DNA from: Anarhynchus alexandrinus
Taxonomy: Eukaryota; Chordata; Aves; Charadriiformes; Charadriidae
Length of the DNA stretch: 64,000 bases
Direction of reading: 5' to 3'
Assembly (NCBI GenBank): GCA_008711295.1
Contig: VUYV01000072.1
Coordinates: 3,563,691 to 3,627,690, forward strand
Shown here: piece by piece, positions 1 through 11,137 of the stretch
Layout of the letters: every line of letters starts with the position of its first letter
Numbering within the stretch: position 1 is the stretch's first letter
The notes under the pieces: generated by a model
Databases searched by the model: none
Seen by the model: the letters and a program-made list of their open reading frames with translations, nothing else
Told to the model about the DNA's origin: nothing
Translations under genes and position numbers: made by a program

Positions 1-1180
1 AAAAAAAAAAAAAAAAAAAAAAAGCTCTTCTAGGCAGTTAAGATGATGCTAGTCAAGTCTCCTAGCCAAACATGTAATTCAGCTTTGGAATTTGGTCTCT
101 ATTGCCTTTTACTTATTTATATTTTATAAAAGCACAGGACTTAATATATTTTCAATGAAAGTATTACAGCATACATACAGATACATAGGAAAAAATACTA
201 TGTGTAGCAGCAGAATCCAGGTTGTTTATGTGAGTGAGCTTCAGAGCTGACTACTTCTTTGGCTAAAGAATGTGACTTCATCTGTGTTTAAAGCCTCAGC
301 TTCATGACCTCCTTACAGAAAATACTGAACATACTAAAAAAAAAGTCTACTGTGTGGTTTGCACTAAAGTTTGTAATTAATAGTAGTTTTTGTTCGTTGA
401 CTTTTCTTTTGTGCTTGTAGTGTTTATTCTATTTCATGCTTCCTGGAAGGAGGGAAGCAAGCAGATAGAAGTGGGCTGTAATGTATAGGGAAGACTTAAA
501 TCTGAGCTTTGCAGTTTTGTCTTTGTCTTGTAGACTGACCCAAAACACTAGGTAAGATGATGTTGCTGTTGTGCAACAAATCCCTACAGTTTGAGCTGGT
601 CTGTAAATTTCACCCGAGCAGGACAGGGAAGTGAAACCACTTGCAGCAGTGTCTGTTGTCCAGGATGCTTACTGCTTGCAGAAATGGAGGTTGTGTCAAA
701 AGCCCAGTGTTTCTAGGCAAAGAGGAGAGAAAAGCTGCCCCATGACTAAACTAGTGGATTAAATTCATCCTCAGCTTTACCGCAGAGTTCCTGTGGGACC
801 CCAGGAGAACTTATGCCTGTGGGACCCCAGGAGAACTTACGCCTCACTTTCTTCTTCTGCAAGAGCAGGAGCTGGAATTTCCTACCTCACAGGGGAGCTG
901 CAAAGCTGAATCCGCAGGCATCGGTGAAGCGCAGGGATGTGACGGTGACTGGCGGGCACTGAACGGCTCCTTAGCTTTTGAGTTTCCATCCTTGTCTCAT
1001 AGCTGGCCCTGAGCAGCCTGCCCCGTGACGGGTGGCGCTGCCGGTCCTCCTGGGCAGTTGGCTCATCTCTGTCCTGGCTCCTCTCAGAGTACCGCCAGGT
1101 GAGGCTGCTTGGCTGTCGGGAGATAATGACAAAGGCAATTTCATGAGAGGGTTTCTTATGGCAGGGTTCTGACAAGTTCC

Positions 1181-1213
<33 letters not shown>

Positions 1214-4200
1214 AAAAAGGCACTGGTCGATCAAACTGCCTTCTGTCATTTAAAAATATATACAGACCAGTCCACTTCCACTGGTATTTAAATTAAATAA
1301 GGGAATGTCTTTGCTGAATCATTGCTTCCTAGAAACATCAGGTTGCTAATGTGGTTGTATATATTAAGAAAAGCTGTTAATGAACAAGGCCTCGATGCAG
1401 GCTCAGTCATGCATAGGTTCACAAGGCAAAGCTTTCTCAACAGTGGCCCAGATTCCTCTTCCATTTAGATCATTACAAAGACTCGGTGGAATTAGAGCAG
1501 TTGAGTGAAAATCTGAATCAGGATAAATTTTGGTCAAGATAGCCAATTGACACTGCAGAAGAATTCATTTTTTTTTCTGGATTTAAACCCTCTTTCCTCC
1601 TTTTCCCCCATAAACACAACTTCAGTAGATATAATTTGCACTTATAACTTTGGTCACTGTCTGTTTTGTCCATTCATAAGACAAATTACTAATCTGCTCC
1701 AGAGTCTTTTCCCCTCTATGGAGACAGCTCCATTTACCTGACTTTTTTTTTTACTCTTCAAATCGTAATTTAAATACCGCTACGCCGAGTTGTAACAACA
1801 GGCTTCTTCCTGGCTTTCCCACTTAAAGAGCAAATCCATGTCAGAAAAGATGTAATTTATATCCACCCACTGTCATTAAAGGATAGTAGTAACTGTAGTA
1901 CTGGAAAAAAAGTGGTTAATATTCCTATAAATTCTATAATAATTAAGTTTTCCTGACAGCTGTCTGCAAAGCTTTAGATCAGCATTTGTTTATAGCTAAG
2001 TTATAAATAACTGCTATGAAGCTATAATATAATTGCTGCTGTTTTTTTTTTTTTCTAACTGAAATGAAATGGAGAGCTGGAATATATATATATATTCATG
2101 GAGTCGGTTGTAAATTTCCTTCATGCACTGAAGCACATTAAAGTCTTGGCACAAGAAATGGTAGTAGGTATGTAACTGGACTGAATGTGTTTACTAAGTC
2201 ATCACCAGCTTGACGCGACATCCAGGGTCGCAGCACAACTTGGATGAGATGTTACAGTATTAACTAGTTCTGTCAAAATATCTTGACTGCTTTTATCATG
2301 CAACGCTATGGTTTAAGTACATGATAGCTGCAAGGGTATGTGATGGATCCTATAACATAGGAAAAAAAGGTCTGAATTCCAGCTATAAAAAGACCTTTTC
2401 ATATATAGCTGCACAAGACACTCGATTAAAATTCAGTGTAAACCTTGAAGTAAACGTTAGCCCATACTCGGTTTTCCTCCTATTTTGTGTTGTTCTCCTT
2501 TGCACGCAGTTCCCGTGCCCGAAGTTGAAGGTAGAGGGTTGTTCCCAGCCGAGGGGCTGCCGGCGGCAGAGCGCTAATTCGGCTGAGAGCTCAGCTGGGG
2601 CTGGCAGGCATGGGGACAGAAAGCTGCCGCCTGAGAGCAAGAGATTAAGATTAATGCATGTTACAACACCTCGATTTGTCCATGTGTTTAGTCGTATGTC
2701 TCCTGAAGTGTCTCCTCGGGCGTACCTGGCACCGTGGTTATTTCACAAAGCAGTTTAGGGCACTTTGCATATTGTAGGATCAGTATTTCTAACGACACCT
2801 GTGCGTAGGAAGAAGTTAGTCTTCTACAAGAAGATAGTCAATCGAGTTGTCTACTTGTCTTTTCATTAAATCAACAACTATGGCGAACTACTTTTTGAAG
2901 ATTGCTTCTCCCCCCACCCCACTCCTATAATTAGACTTTATCTATCCATTGCAAGAATATCTTGTTCCTGATGGCCATCAAAGCATTCAAATGTAAGCTT
3001 TTTAAACAAAAAAAAAAAAGCTCACATAACAGAACCTATAGTCCTTTGTAACCTACTTTCACTACTTTCACAGCCCTGGGAACTGTATTAGCAAGTCCCC
3101 AGTATTTTGGCCAATATTCACAGGAATAAATGGAGGGTTTTTCTCCCTAGCTTAGGACCTCTTAAAGGCTGGGTGTTCAGCATTTCTGAAAATCCAGCCC
3201 CGTTTAAAGATGTTTCATGGTGCCTAAAAGTCACAAATAAGTTGAATTTGCTAACCTTCATCTAAGTAATTCCAAAATTGCACCCCTAGCCAAAGCAGAA
3301 ACGCCATTGTGGGGTTTAAACCCTACAAACTAGTAAGAAATGCTTTATCTTTAAAACGTTCTTTTGTAGAGTTTGGGCCTCTATATTTTTTTAATCTTTT
3401 AGCAAACTTTATTAGAAACTTTCTTCAACAAAAATATTAGAAGTAGGTTAACCTGTGTTAAACCTTTTAAGCTGCTATGATCTGAAACGATGTTTTAAAA
3501 AAACCCCAAAAACGGCTCGTTTACTGTTTGCTTATTTATGATGTTCAAAACCCCAAAGTACAACATACTTGATGTGAATGCATTTCAATATCTTATGCAT
3601 GACTGTTTTTTGCATCTTTCCCGGTGCAGGGGAAAGATCTTGTAAGAGCTAATTAGCAAGTGTGATTGAGATGTGCTATCAAAATGAAGAACAAATAAAC
3701 AAAGTGAAATAGATCTGTGAATTTATTTATTTTTTTTTCCCCAGGACCACCGATTTTCTTTTCAGCTGTACGACATTTCCAATTTGAGTTTTCACTTAGC
3801 AGAGGTCAGTGAAACAAAATGGGAGACCTCAGGGTTCCTCAAAAAATGCTGAAGCAAAGCCAAGGTGGATGTTTTCAAGGCAGGAAGCCTTGCCTGTGTG
3901 TCCGTTGGGCTGCGAGGGTGACACCCCCCAGCCCCCCACCCCCTTTTATTTCGTTTCAATTAAATGGTTAATGGTGACCGCGTTTGCTGGCGTTGAATAA
4001 TGGACAATACCTGCTCTGCTGCTGTTCCGCTCTCTTTCAAGAGAGACAGTGCAGCTCGTGTTCTCCATTCTGATCTATAAACAGATTTTTATATGTTTAT
4101 ACATTATTTATACATTTGAAATCTGTTTCAGCCAGTGGAAGTCCGAGTTCTGCTTTCATTCCTATTTGCCTTCCTTTCTTTTTCTGAACTGTTATCCATT

Positions 4201-4672
4201 TTGTTCCCCTGCTCTCTCATTTATTAATGGTCATAGCAGTATTACTTTTGAAATACCCTAATGTGGGGGGTTGCTGTTTTGTCCAGCAGGGTCCTGTGGC
4301 TTTCACAGAATATAAAGCTTTTCTCCTACTGAAAAAAGTGCTGGGGAAAAAAGCTTCAAAGGTCTTATAAGCCTATTTTTAAGTCAGCAGGAGTCATGCG
4401 CCTGCTTGCATTAAACTGAATGCATTAAAAACAGGCTGGGCCCCATAGAACTTCTTTTTTTCCAATCAGGTTTTCTTAGATTTAGTGAGAAGTCTGACTG
4501 TGCAGGGCTTGCCAAGGCCGGGGCAGTGCCTCCCACGGCTGGGCGCAGCCCTGCGCATCGCCCCGTGCCGGGTGCCACGGCAGGAGGATGCAGAGCCGGG
4601 AGGATGCAGAGCGAGCACCTGCTGAAGGACCTGCTGCCCTCTCTGCTGGACCTACGCCTCTCGCTGTCCCAG
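1..4672. other. Intergenic, no supported gene
   Basis: AT-rich non-coding sequence starting with a run of 23 A's at the window edge. Open frames are short and resemble no family I know. Minor structure: a 26-bp tandem duplication (790-841), a T14/A15 palindrome (1181-1209), a short TA run near 2084-2094 and scattered A or T tracts. Part of it could be the 3' UTR of an upstream neighbour (NCEH1 would be expected on this side by synteny), but no coding exon confirms that. Confidence 0.6.
790..841. repeat. 26-bp tandem duplication, two copies
   Basis: Two adjacent 26-bp units (790-815 and 816-841), beginning CCTGTGGGACCCC and differing at one base near the end (TATG versus TACG). Recent local duplication by slippage is the simplest explanation. 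Confidence 0.85.
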
Positions 4673-4935
4673 CCCAGGGCAGGGGAGTTGGAACTCGATG
4701 AGCTTCAAGGTCCCTTCCAACCTAAACCATTCATTGTTGTTGAGGCCCCATCCCTGGAGGTGTTCAAGGTCAGGCTGGACGTGGCTTTGGGCAGGGCANC
4801 CTGGAGGTGTTCAAGGCCAGGCTGGACGTGGCTTTGGGCAACCTGGTCTGGTGGGAGGTGTCCCTGCCTATGGCAGGGGGGTTGGAACTCGATGATCTTC
4901 AAGGTCCCTTCCAACCTAAACCATTCTATGATATG
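4673..4935 (+). mobile_element. CR1 retroposon 3' ends, tandem, broken by an N
   Basis: This is CR1 3'-terminal sequence in + orientation. A first 3' end (about 4673-4732, ending in the CCTAAACCATTC motif) is followed directly by a second CR1 piece (4737-4935) that carries the segment encoding [14 protein letters not shown] and the untranslated tail. A single N at 4799 lies inside it. The 46 bases before the N (4753-4798) repeat as the 46 bases after it (4800-4845) with few mismatches, so the second piece is probably one element misjoined at a contig boundary. No coding capacity remains beyond the last residues of ORF2. Confidence 0.9.
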
Positions 4936-6931
4936 CAGGCACCCGGCTGCCACCTGAGGGCTGACAAAGCGGTTGGCACAAAATCCTCAACAGCATCTTC
5001 AAATGAGGATGTGAGGCACCTGTAACCAAGCATTAATCTGCCATGGGTGCAGCACACGTTTGTTGAGTGCGACACGTCAAACCTCAGGGGAGAGACCAGC
5101 TGAGCCCGGTGCCGAGTGTACCTCTGCTTGCCCTGGGTGCCTCCATGGCGCCGGAGCTGCGTTTCCCTGCTCCCATCGCAGCACCCTGTCTCCCACCTCC
5201 TTCCTACCCTCGCTGGCGGGACCGCAGCAGCAGCGGGTGGGTGGTGGGGCTGTGACCCCGGTGTCCCTGCATCCCCAAATCCCCCCCTTCACCTGTGTCC
5301 CTCCTCCTTCCCTCTCACACTTCGGAAACTCTCGGGAACAGGGCCACATATAATTTTGTTCATCCCCAGGGGAGGCACACATTTTCTCCTTGCTCTTAAT
5401 TCCGTTTTTTTTTTTGGTTGATATTTTTCCTGGCCCTAATCCAATTTATTTCTTTTATAAATGTTGTTTAAATAGTTGGCAGCACATCATTAATATAAGA
5501 CTATGTTTTACCCCTAACATAAATGTAATAATTTTTCACGATGATTTTCTACAGCATTTTAAAGTGTTTATCAACTGTTCAACAGGAAGACAGGCAAAAG
5601 AAAACAACAAAAAAGAAACCCTGCAATGGCTCTGTTTTAACAGAAACTATATTTTAAATAACTCTTTCTGGCTTTATATAAGCAAGAGAACACTAAATAT
5701 TTCCATCACAACCACTTGTTCTTTTCTGAAGCAGTTCTATCAAAAACCACAGCACTTCCAATCATAAGACAGTCTAGGGATATCGGAGAGACAGTTTCTT
5801 AAAGGAGAGGATATCTTTTATATTAAGATATTTAAAACAGCAATAATAATTGGTGTTTTAGGAAACTGCTCCTCCCACAAACACTGTGCCAGTATCAGGA
5901 CGGGTGCAGTACACTCAGTGCCATCGAGATGTGGGATTCAGAGTACGGTGGAGGAATAAAGAAAAGGGATTTTTGCTGTTAATCTAGTACTTTCATTGCA
6001 ATTCCATTTTAGTCTGAGGTTTTTAATTAAAATGTAATAATTCACACTATAGCCAGCAGAGGGAGCATTTAAAACAAAGACCCGTTTGAAAAGGTCCAGC
6101 ACATTTCTAAAAACACATTACAAAACCGAAAGCGTTATTGCGGGAATTACACCAAAACATTAGTGCCAACGCAGCCCCTGACTTGTGAATTCACGCATGG
6201 ACAAGGCATAAACCTCACGCTAATGAGAAATTACTCACGTGGCTTGCAAAAAAAAACCCAAACAAACCTCAGAACCGTTCCTCAGCATGAATCACTTGCA
6301 GCCCTTGGCACGCCATAAGGATTTTTCCGGGCGATCTAACTGCTCTTCGTTCAGATTTTGCAAACCGGTTGGGGCGTGTGCGGTTATTTGGGTCTCGCTG
6401 CAGGTGCCTGTGCATGTTTCGAGTCCGCAGAAGCGAAAGGGTGAAGGAGTGCACCGAGGGACCGTCTGCCTCGCCGCCCCGGGGCATGGCTACGTGGTCA
6501 CCGAGGGCTGTATTTTCAGGACTTCCTCGCATTCATCTACATCAGGCTTTGGCAGTGAGGGATGGACGGAGGCATAGCGGCATCTCCAAACATCTACGGA
6601 GAGCTGTGAGTGCCCCTGGAAAGGGTTGTATTTCAGCCCCCCCGGGGTAATACCTGGAGAAATGAGGTATTTCTGCCCTTGTGCCACGGCATTTCTGCTC
6701 TTTTAATGGTGCATAAAGCAACTCATGGTAGGAAAATGGCAATTTTTACAGGCCTTGTGCGCCCTGCTCCTGATCTGGGAGGAGGAGGCCCTTCCAAGAG
6801 CCCTACTGGCAAAGCAGCCCTGATGCTCTGGGGTCCATGGGAGCCAGTGTTACATAGTCAGCAGTTGAGATTTGGGTTATTTTTAGCGATCAGATGAGCT
6901 ACCTTTGTTTTTTTTCACCATCCGGCCACAT
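4936..6931. other. Intergenic, no supported gene
   Basis: GC-richer to about 5.3 kb, then AT-rich to about 6.2 kb. Open frames around 5.1-5.4 kb overlap on both strands and follow base composition rather than any protein family. No RNA gene or further repeat recognised. Confidence 0.55.
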
Positions 6932-7813
6932 AGAATCATAGAATTGCTGATGTTGGAAGGAACCTTTAAGATCATCAAGTCCAACCATTAACCTACCCTG
7001 ACAAATCCACTTCTAAACCATGTCCCCAAGTACCACGTCTACCCTTTTTTTAAACACCTCCAGGGATGGCAAATCCACCACCTCCCTGGGCAGCCTGTTC
7101 CAATGTTTAATAACTCTTTCAGCGAAAAAATGTTTCCTAATATCTAATCTAAACCTCGTCTGACATAACTCGAACCCATTTCCTCTCGTCCTATCACTTG
7201 TCACCAATGAGAAGAGGGCAGCTCCCACCTCCTTACAACCTCCTTTCAGGTAGTTGTAGAGAGTGATAAGGTCTCCCCTCAGCCTCCTCTTCTCCAGGCT
7301 AAACAACCCCAGTTCCCTCAGTCGTTCCTCATAAGAGTTGTCCCCCAGACCCCTCACCAGCTTTGTAGCCCTTCTCTGGACACACTCCAACACCTCAAAG
7401 TCCTTCTGTGGTGGGAGGCCCAAAACTGAACGCAGTACTCGAGGTGGGGCCTCACCAGTGCCGAGTACAGGGAGACGATCACTTCCCCAGTCCTGCTCAC
7501 CACACTATTCCTGATACAGGCCACATGCCATTGGCCTTCTTGGCCACACTGCCGGCTCATATTCAGCTGGCTGTCCACCAACACCCCCAGGTCATTTTCC
7601 GCCGGGCAGCTTTCCAGCCACCCTTCCCCAAGCCTGTAGCGCTGCATGGGGTTGTTGCGACCCAAGTGCAGGACTCAGCACTTGGCCTTGTTGAACTTCA
7701 TACCATTGGCCTCAGCCCATCGGTCCAGCCTGTCCAGATCCCTCTGCAGAGCCATCCTACCCTCAAGCAGATCAACACGCCCGCCTAGCTTAGTGTCATC
7801 TGCACACTCCATG
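6932..7813 (-). mobile_element. CR1 retroposon, long copy with reverse-transcriptase C-terminal remnant
   Basis: The longest CR1 copy in the window (about 880 bp), on the - strand with its 3' end at 6932 (ATAGAATCATAGAATTG on the + strand). Two frames on the - strand give recognisable CR1 ORF2 C-terminal reverse-transcriptase sequence: 7665-7354 (contains [12 protein letters not shown] and [12 protein letters not shown]) and 7423-7013 (contains [32 protein letters not shown] and [20 protein letters not shown]). The frame changes between them and the 5' end is missing, so it is a dead 5'-truncated copy. Its 3' tail differs from the other CR1s here, so it belongs to another lineage (shared with 27,237-27,424). 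Confidence 0.95.
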
Positions 7814-9966
7814 CTGCGTTAGCGCATCATCTGCTCCAGCGCTTTCATCCCTGTGATGCAAACAGGCCGTGGGTTATGAAACGCTGCAAAGTAAGAAGGG
7901 CTCACCAAAGCAGCTGCATACGCTTAGCATGCCTGGATCTACTTCTAAGGGGGGGGTTTCCTCCCTGCATGCAAAAGCAGGAGCCAGAAAAGCCGTCTCA
8001 CCCACCTGCGGTGGCCAGCAAGGCTGGGTGTGAGAGATCCGGGGCTGCGCCCAGCACCATCGCTCCAAAAACTTCTTTATCTCCTTTTGCATTCCCATCT
8101 GGCGCTGCCATTTGACCTGCAGGAGTGGAGCAGAGCTTACCAGACTTTCAAAATATCATACCATTACAGCTCAAATCCTGCTTTTGATTATCTGTGTGGA
8201 CGGTCGAGGGAGGGAAGATGCTGTTTGTTATTTTACGGTCACTGCAATGCACTGGAGGCGCAGTCCAAGCCTGGCTTTGAGCACAAAAAGACAGCTTCTC
8301 ACTTCAGTTCCTGTATGATCTGCCCAGACTACAGGTGATTAATCAGAAAGCACGTCATGTCTTTATATTTAAAGTTAAACCCCAGAGCAGTTAGCGTATA
8401 GACAGAGCGTCTTGTATGTAAGGGCTCTCTTTGGACACAGATGTAGACTTCATTGGGTGTTGTCCAACTCCACAGTAGAATTGTGAAAATCAAAGATGGG
8501 GCTACAAGTGTGAAAATGGCCTATGTAACTGCATGGCTCACCCTGAGTGATATGGTGAAGCCGGTGAAACAAGCTTTTAGCCTGAGCCAGTGTATATTTT
8601 TAAGCACACTCTACAGAAATACACATTAGAAATTATATTCATACATATATACACACACTCATGTATATATGTTGCAATAGCACAAACCTAGAACCACTTC
8701 ATTAAGGATTACAGATTGACTCTAGGTTTATAATGGTCCTTTTGCTCAGACTCAAATGCTTCTATTGGCATGAATTTGGGCTCAGGCCTTCTATTTGAAT
8801 GCATGCCATCATCTTGATTTCTCGGGCTGGTGATCTTCTCACCTGACTGAGCTTCCAAGGGAGTGTCTGAGTTCAAGCAAGATCTAAGAAGGTCTGCTAA
8901 ATCGTCACCTCGAGGCAGATGCACGTGTTTACGTTTACTGTGTTTACTTACATCTGCCACCCACCCCATCTCTTTGGGACTTTACTTCAAAATAGAAATC
9001 CCAATTTTAACTTCCTTTTCAGTGTCACTCTGAAATGCAACTCTATCCTGAGCAGAGTTTATTCTTGCCGTGGCACCTCTCGGGCGCCTGCCCAGAACCG
9101 TATCTCCTGAGCTGTGAAAAGTCGTTTACTGTTTGCATATTAACCCAGCAGAGCCAGTGCAGGTGGGTGCTCTTCCTCCTAAACCTTCTTCTTTAAAAGT
9201 CAGACTTGTTTACCAGCCCGTGATCAGTTAAGGGCAGCAGGGTTAACCCAGCACCTCTCTGTCTTGCGTGACGGGAGGCACCAAACTTTACTCGCAGGCG
9301 ACTTGACCCGATCTCAGTTTCCAGAGCCGGAGCTGGGAGCAAAACCAACTACCTTTCAACTTCCAAATTAATCAGGGCACAGAAATGATTACACGCCAGG
9401 ATCCATAACGAAACGTCCCAGATGAAAAACAAGTTAAAGCAGAGAGTGCTTTTCCTGTCAGTACCTCATCCTTTCCCTAAGTAACATCTCCGGAGCCAGG
9501 GGATCTTCGCTGTGTGGGAAGAGGGGCGTTTTGGTGTGGGGGAGAGGAAAGTTTAAAAAGCACCAAAAACCAGCGAGGGCTGGGGATGAGCTGGGCTAAC
9601 CGTCGATGCCTGGGCTAGCCCTGGCAGCACAGCGCTCGCATGGGCAGAGCCGGCCCGCGGCGGGGCAGGGGCGGCTGCTGGCTCCCAGGTAGGGCCGCGG
9701 GGAATTCCACCGCTTCTGTCACTTCTCCTTTCGCTCCAGAAGAGCGCCTGGGCGCACGCCAGCGCTTCGTAAACGGCGAGGCAGAACAATGAGGGCGTTT
9801 ACTCACTTTGCCTTGCAGGAAGAGATTGTGAATTTAATCAAAACAGCTAGTTGGCAGCCTGGGGAGCCCTTCTTCTGCTCCCGAATGGAGCTGGGGCAGC
9901 CAACGGCTGGGACTCACCACCAGCCCGGCACTCGGCTGCACGCCTTTCACTTCAGCTCTATGATTC
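7814..9966. other. Intergenic, no supported gene
   Basis: No coding sequence or RNA gene recognised. Contains an AC/AT-rich microsatellite-like stretch (about 8640-8672) and a GC-rich, CpG-containing patch around 9590-9790 with no associated open gene. Confidence 0.55.
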
Positions 9967-10340
9967 ATAGAATAGAATTATAGAATGGTTTGGGTTGGAA
10001 GGGACCTTGAAGATCATCCAGTTCCACCCCCCTGCCCTGGGCAGGGACACCTCCCACCAGCCCAGGTTGCTCCAAGCCCCGTCCAACCTGGCCTTGAACA
10101 CCTCCAGGGATGGGGCAGCCACAGCTTCTCTGGGCAACCTGCGCCAGGGGCTCACCACCCTCACAGTGAATTTTTTTCCTAATATCTATTCTAAATCTCC
10201 CCTCTTCCAGTTTGAAGCCATTCCCCCTCATCCTATCACTACATGCCCTAGTAAAAAGTCCCTCCCCAGCTCTCCTGTAGGCCCCCTTCAGATACTGGAA
10301 AGCTGCTATAAGGTCTCCCTGGAGTCTTCTCTTCTCCATT
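9967..10340 (-). mobile_element. CR1 retroposon, 5'-truncated
   Basis: About 370 bp of CR1 3' end on the - strand. The 3' terminus is at 9967 with TAGAATAGAATTATAGAATG on the + strand. The - strand encodes the usual ORF2 end ([20 protein letters not shown], then [20 protein letters not shown]), interrupted by a frame shift between the two. Confidence 0.95.
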
Positions 10341-10845
10341 GCTGTAGCCCGCCTGTGTAAGGCATCGCACAGTCCACCGGTTCACCTGAGTGTCAGCAGT
10401 GTTTGTTCAGGTAAGGATTTTACTGCATAAACACACCGTCATGAGCTGGCACTTGCACGAAGTCGGCAGGTTTGCTGGTTTCTTCCTTGACGGTGTCCTA
10501 CAACACCCAAGCTGCGGCAGGCTTGGGAGCATGGAGAGCCCTCTGAAAATACCATGCTCCTCACAGCAGCTGAGGAGACTTAGCTATTAAGTAAGGAAGA
10601 AGTTAGATGACTGACATTGGCATTTTAGGACCTTAACTACAGTTTGCTACAGCCAACAGAGAGACTGATGGCCTAAGGAGCTCTGGGCCCATGGCTGATG
10701 GAGAGGGAGCACCGAGACCACAGCCATAAGGGTCTGTGAGCACCCAGCATTTCTTGAGCTTTGTCACAGTGAGGTTTGAATAAGGATATGACTAACTCAG
10801 ATTATAAAACTTTTGCGCACATATTTATAGTTGCTTCACCTAAAA
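10341..10845. other. Intergenic spacer
   Basis: About 500 bp between two CR1 fragments. Nothing recognisable. Confidence 0.5.
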
Positions 10846-11137
10846 GAACAGTCTTTTTTCAGTGGTGCCCAATGAAAGGACAAGAGGTAACGGGCACAAA
10901 CTTGAACGTAGGAAGTTCCATCTAAACCTGAGGAACTTCTTTCCTGTGAGGGTGGCAGAGCACTGGCACAGGCTGCCCAGAGAGGTGGGGGAGTCTCCCA
11001 CTCTGGAGACATTCCAAACCCGCCTGGACGCCGTCCTGTGCCACTGCTGGAGTCGACCCTGCTCGGGCAGGGGGTGGCACTGGATGATCTCCAGAGGTCC
11101 CTTCCAACCCTGACCAGTCTGTGATCCTGTGATTCTG
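10846..11137 (+). mobile_element. CR1 retroposon, 5'-truncated (second lineage)
   Basis: CR1 3' end in + orientation from GAACAGTCTTTTTTCAGTGG to the CTGTGATCCTGTGATTCTG tail. The translated part (10862 onward) has RTRGNGHKLERRKFHLNLRN and [20 protein letters not shown], then a frame break. It aligns closely with the copy at 39,495-39,965 and the fragment at 63,820-63,968, which share the CCAACCCTGACCA(G/T)TCTGTGA ending. Confidence 0.94.

Noticed and set aside
6932..7813. CR1 reverse-transcriptase frames as functional protein-coding genes
   Set aside because: 5'-truncated, frame-shifted between two fragments and lacking the catalytic core; dead retroposon.
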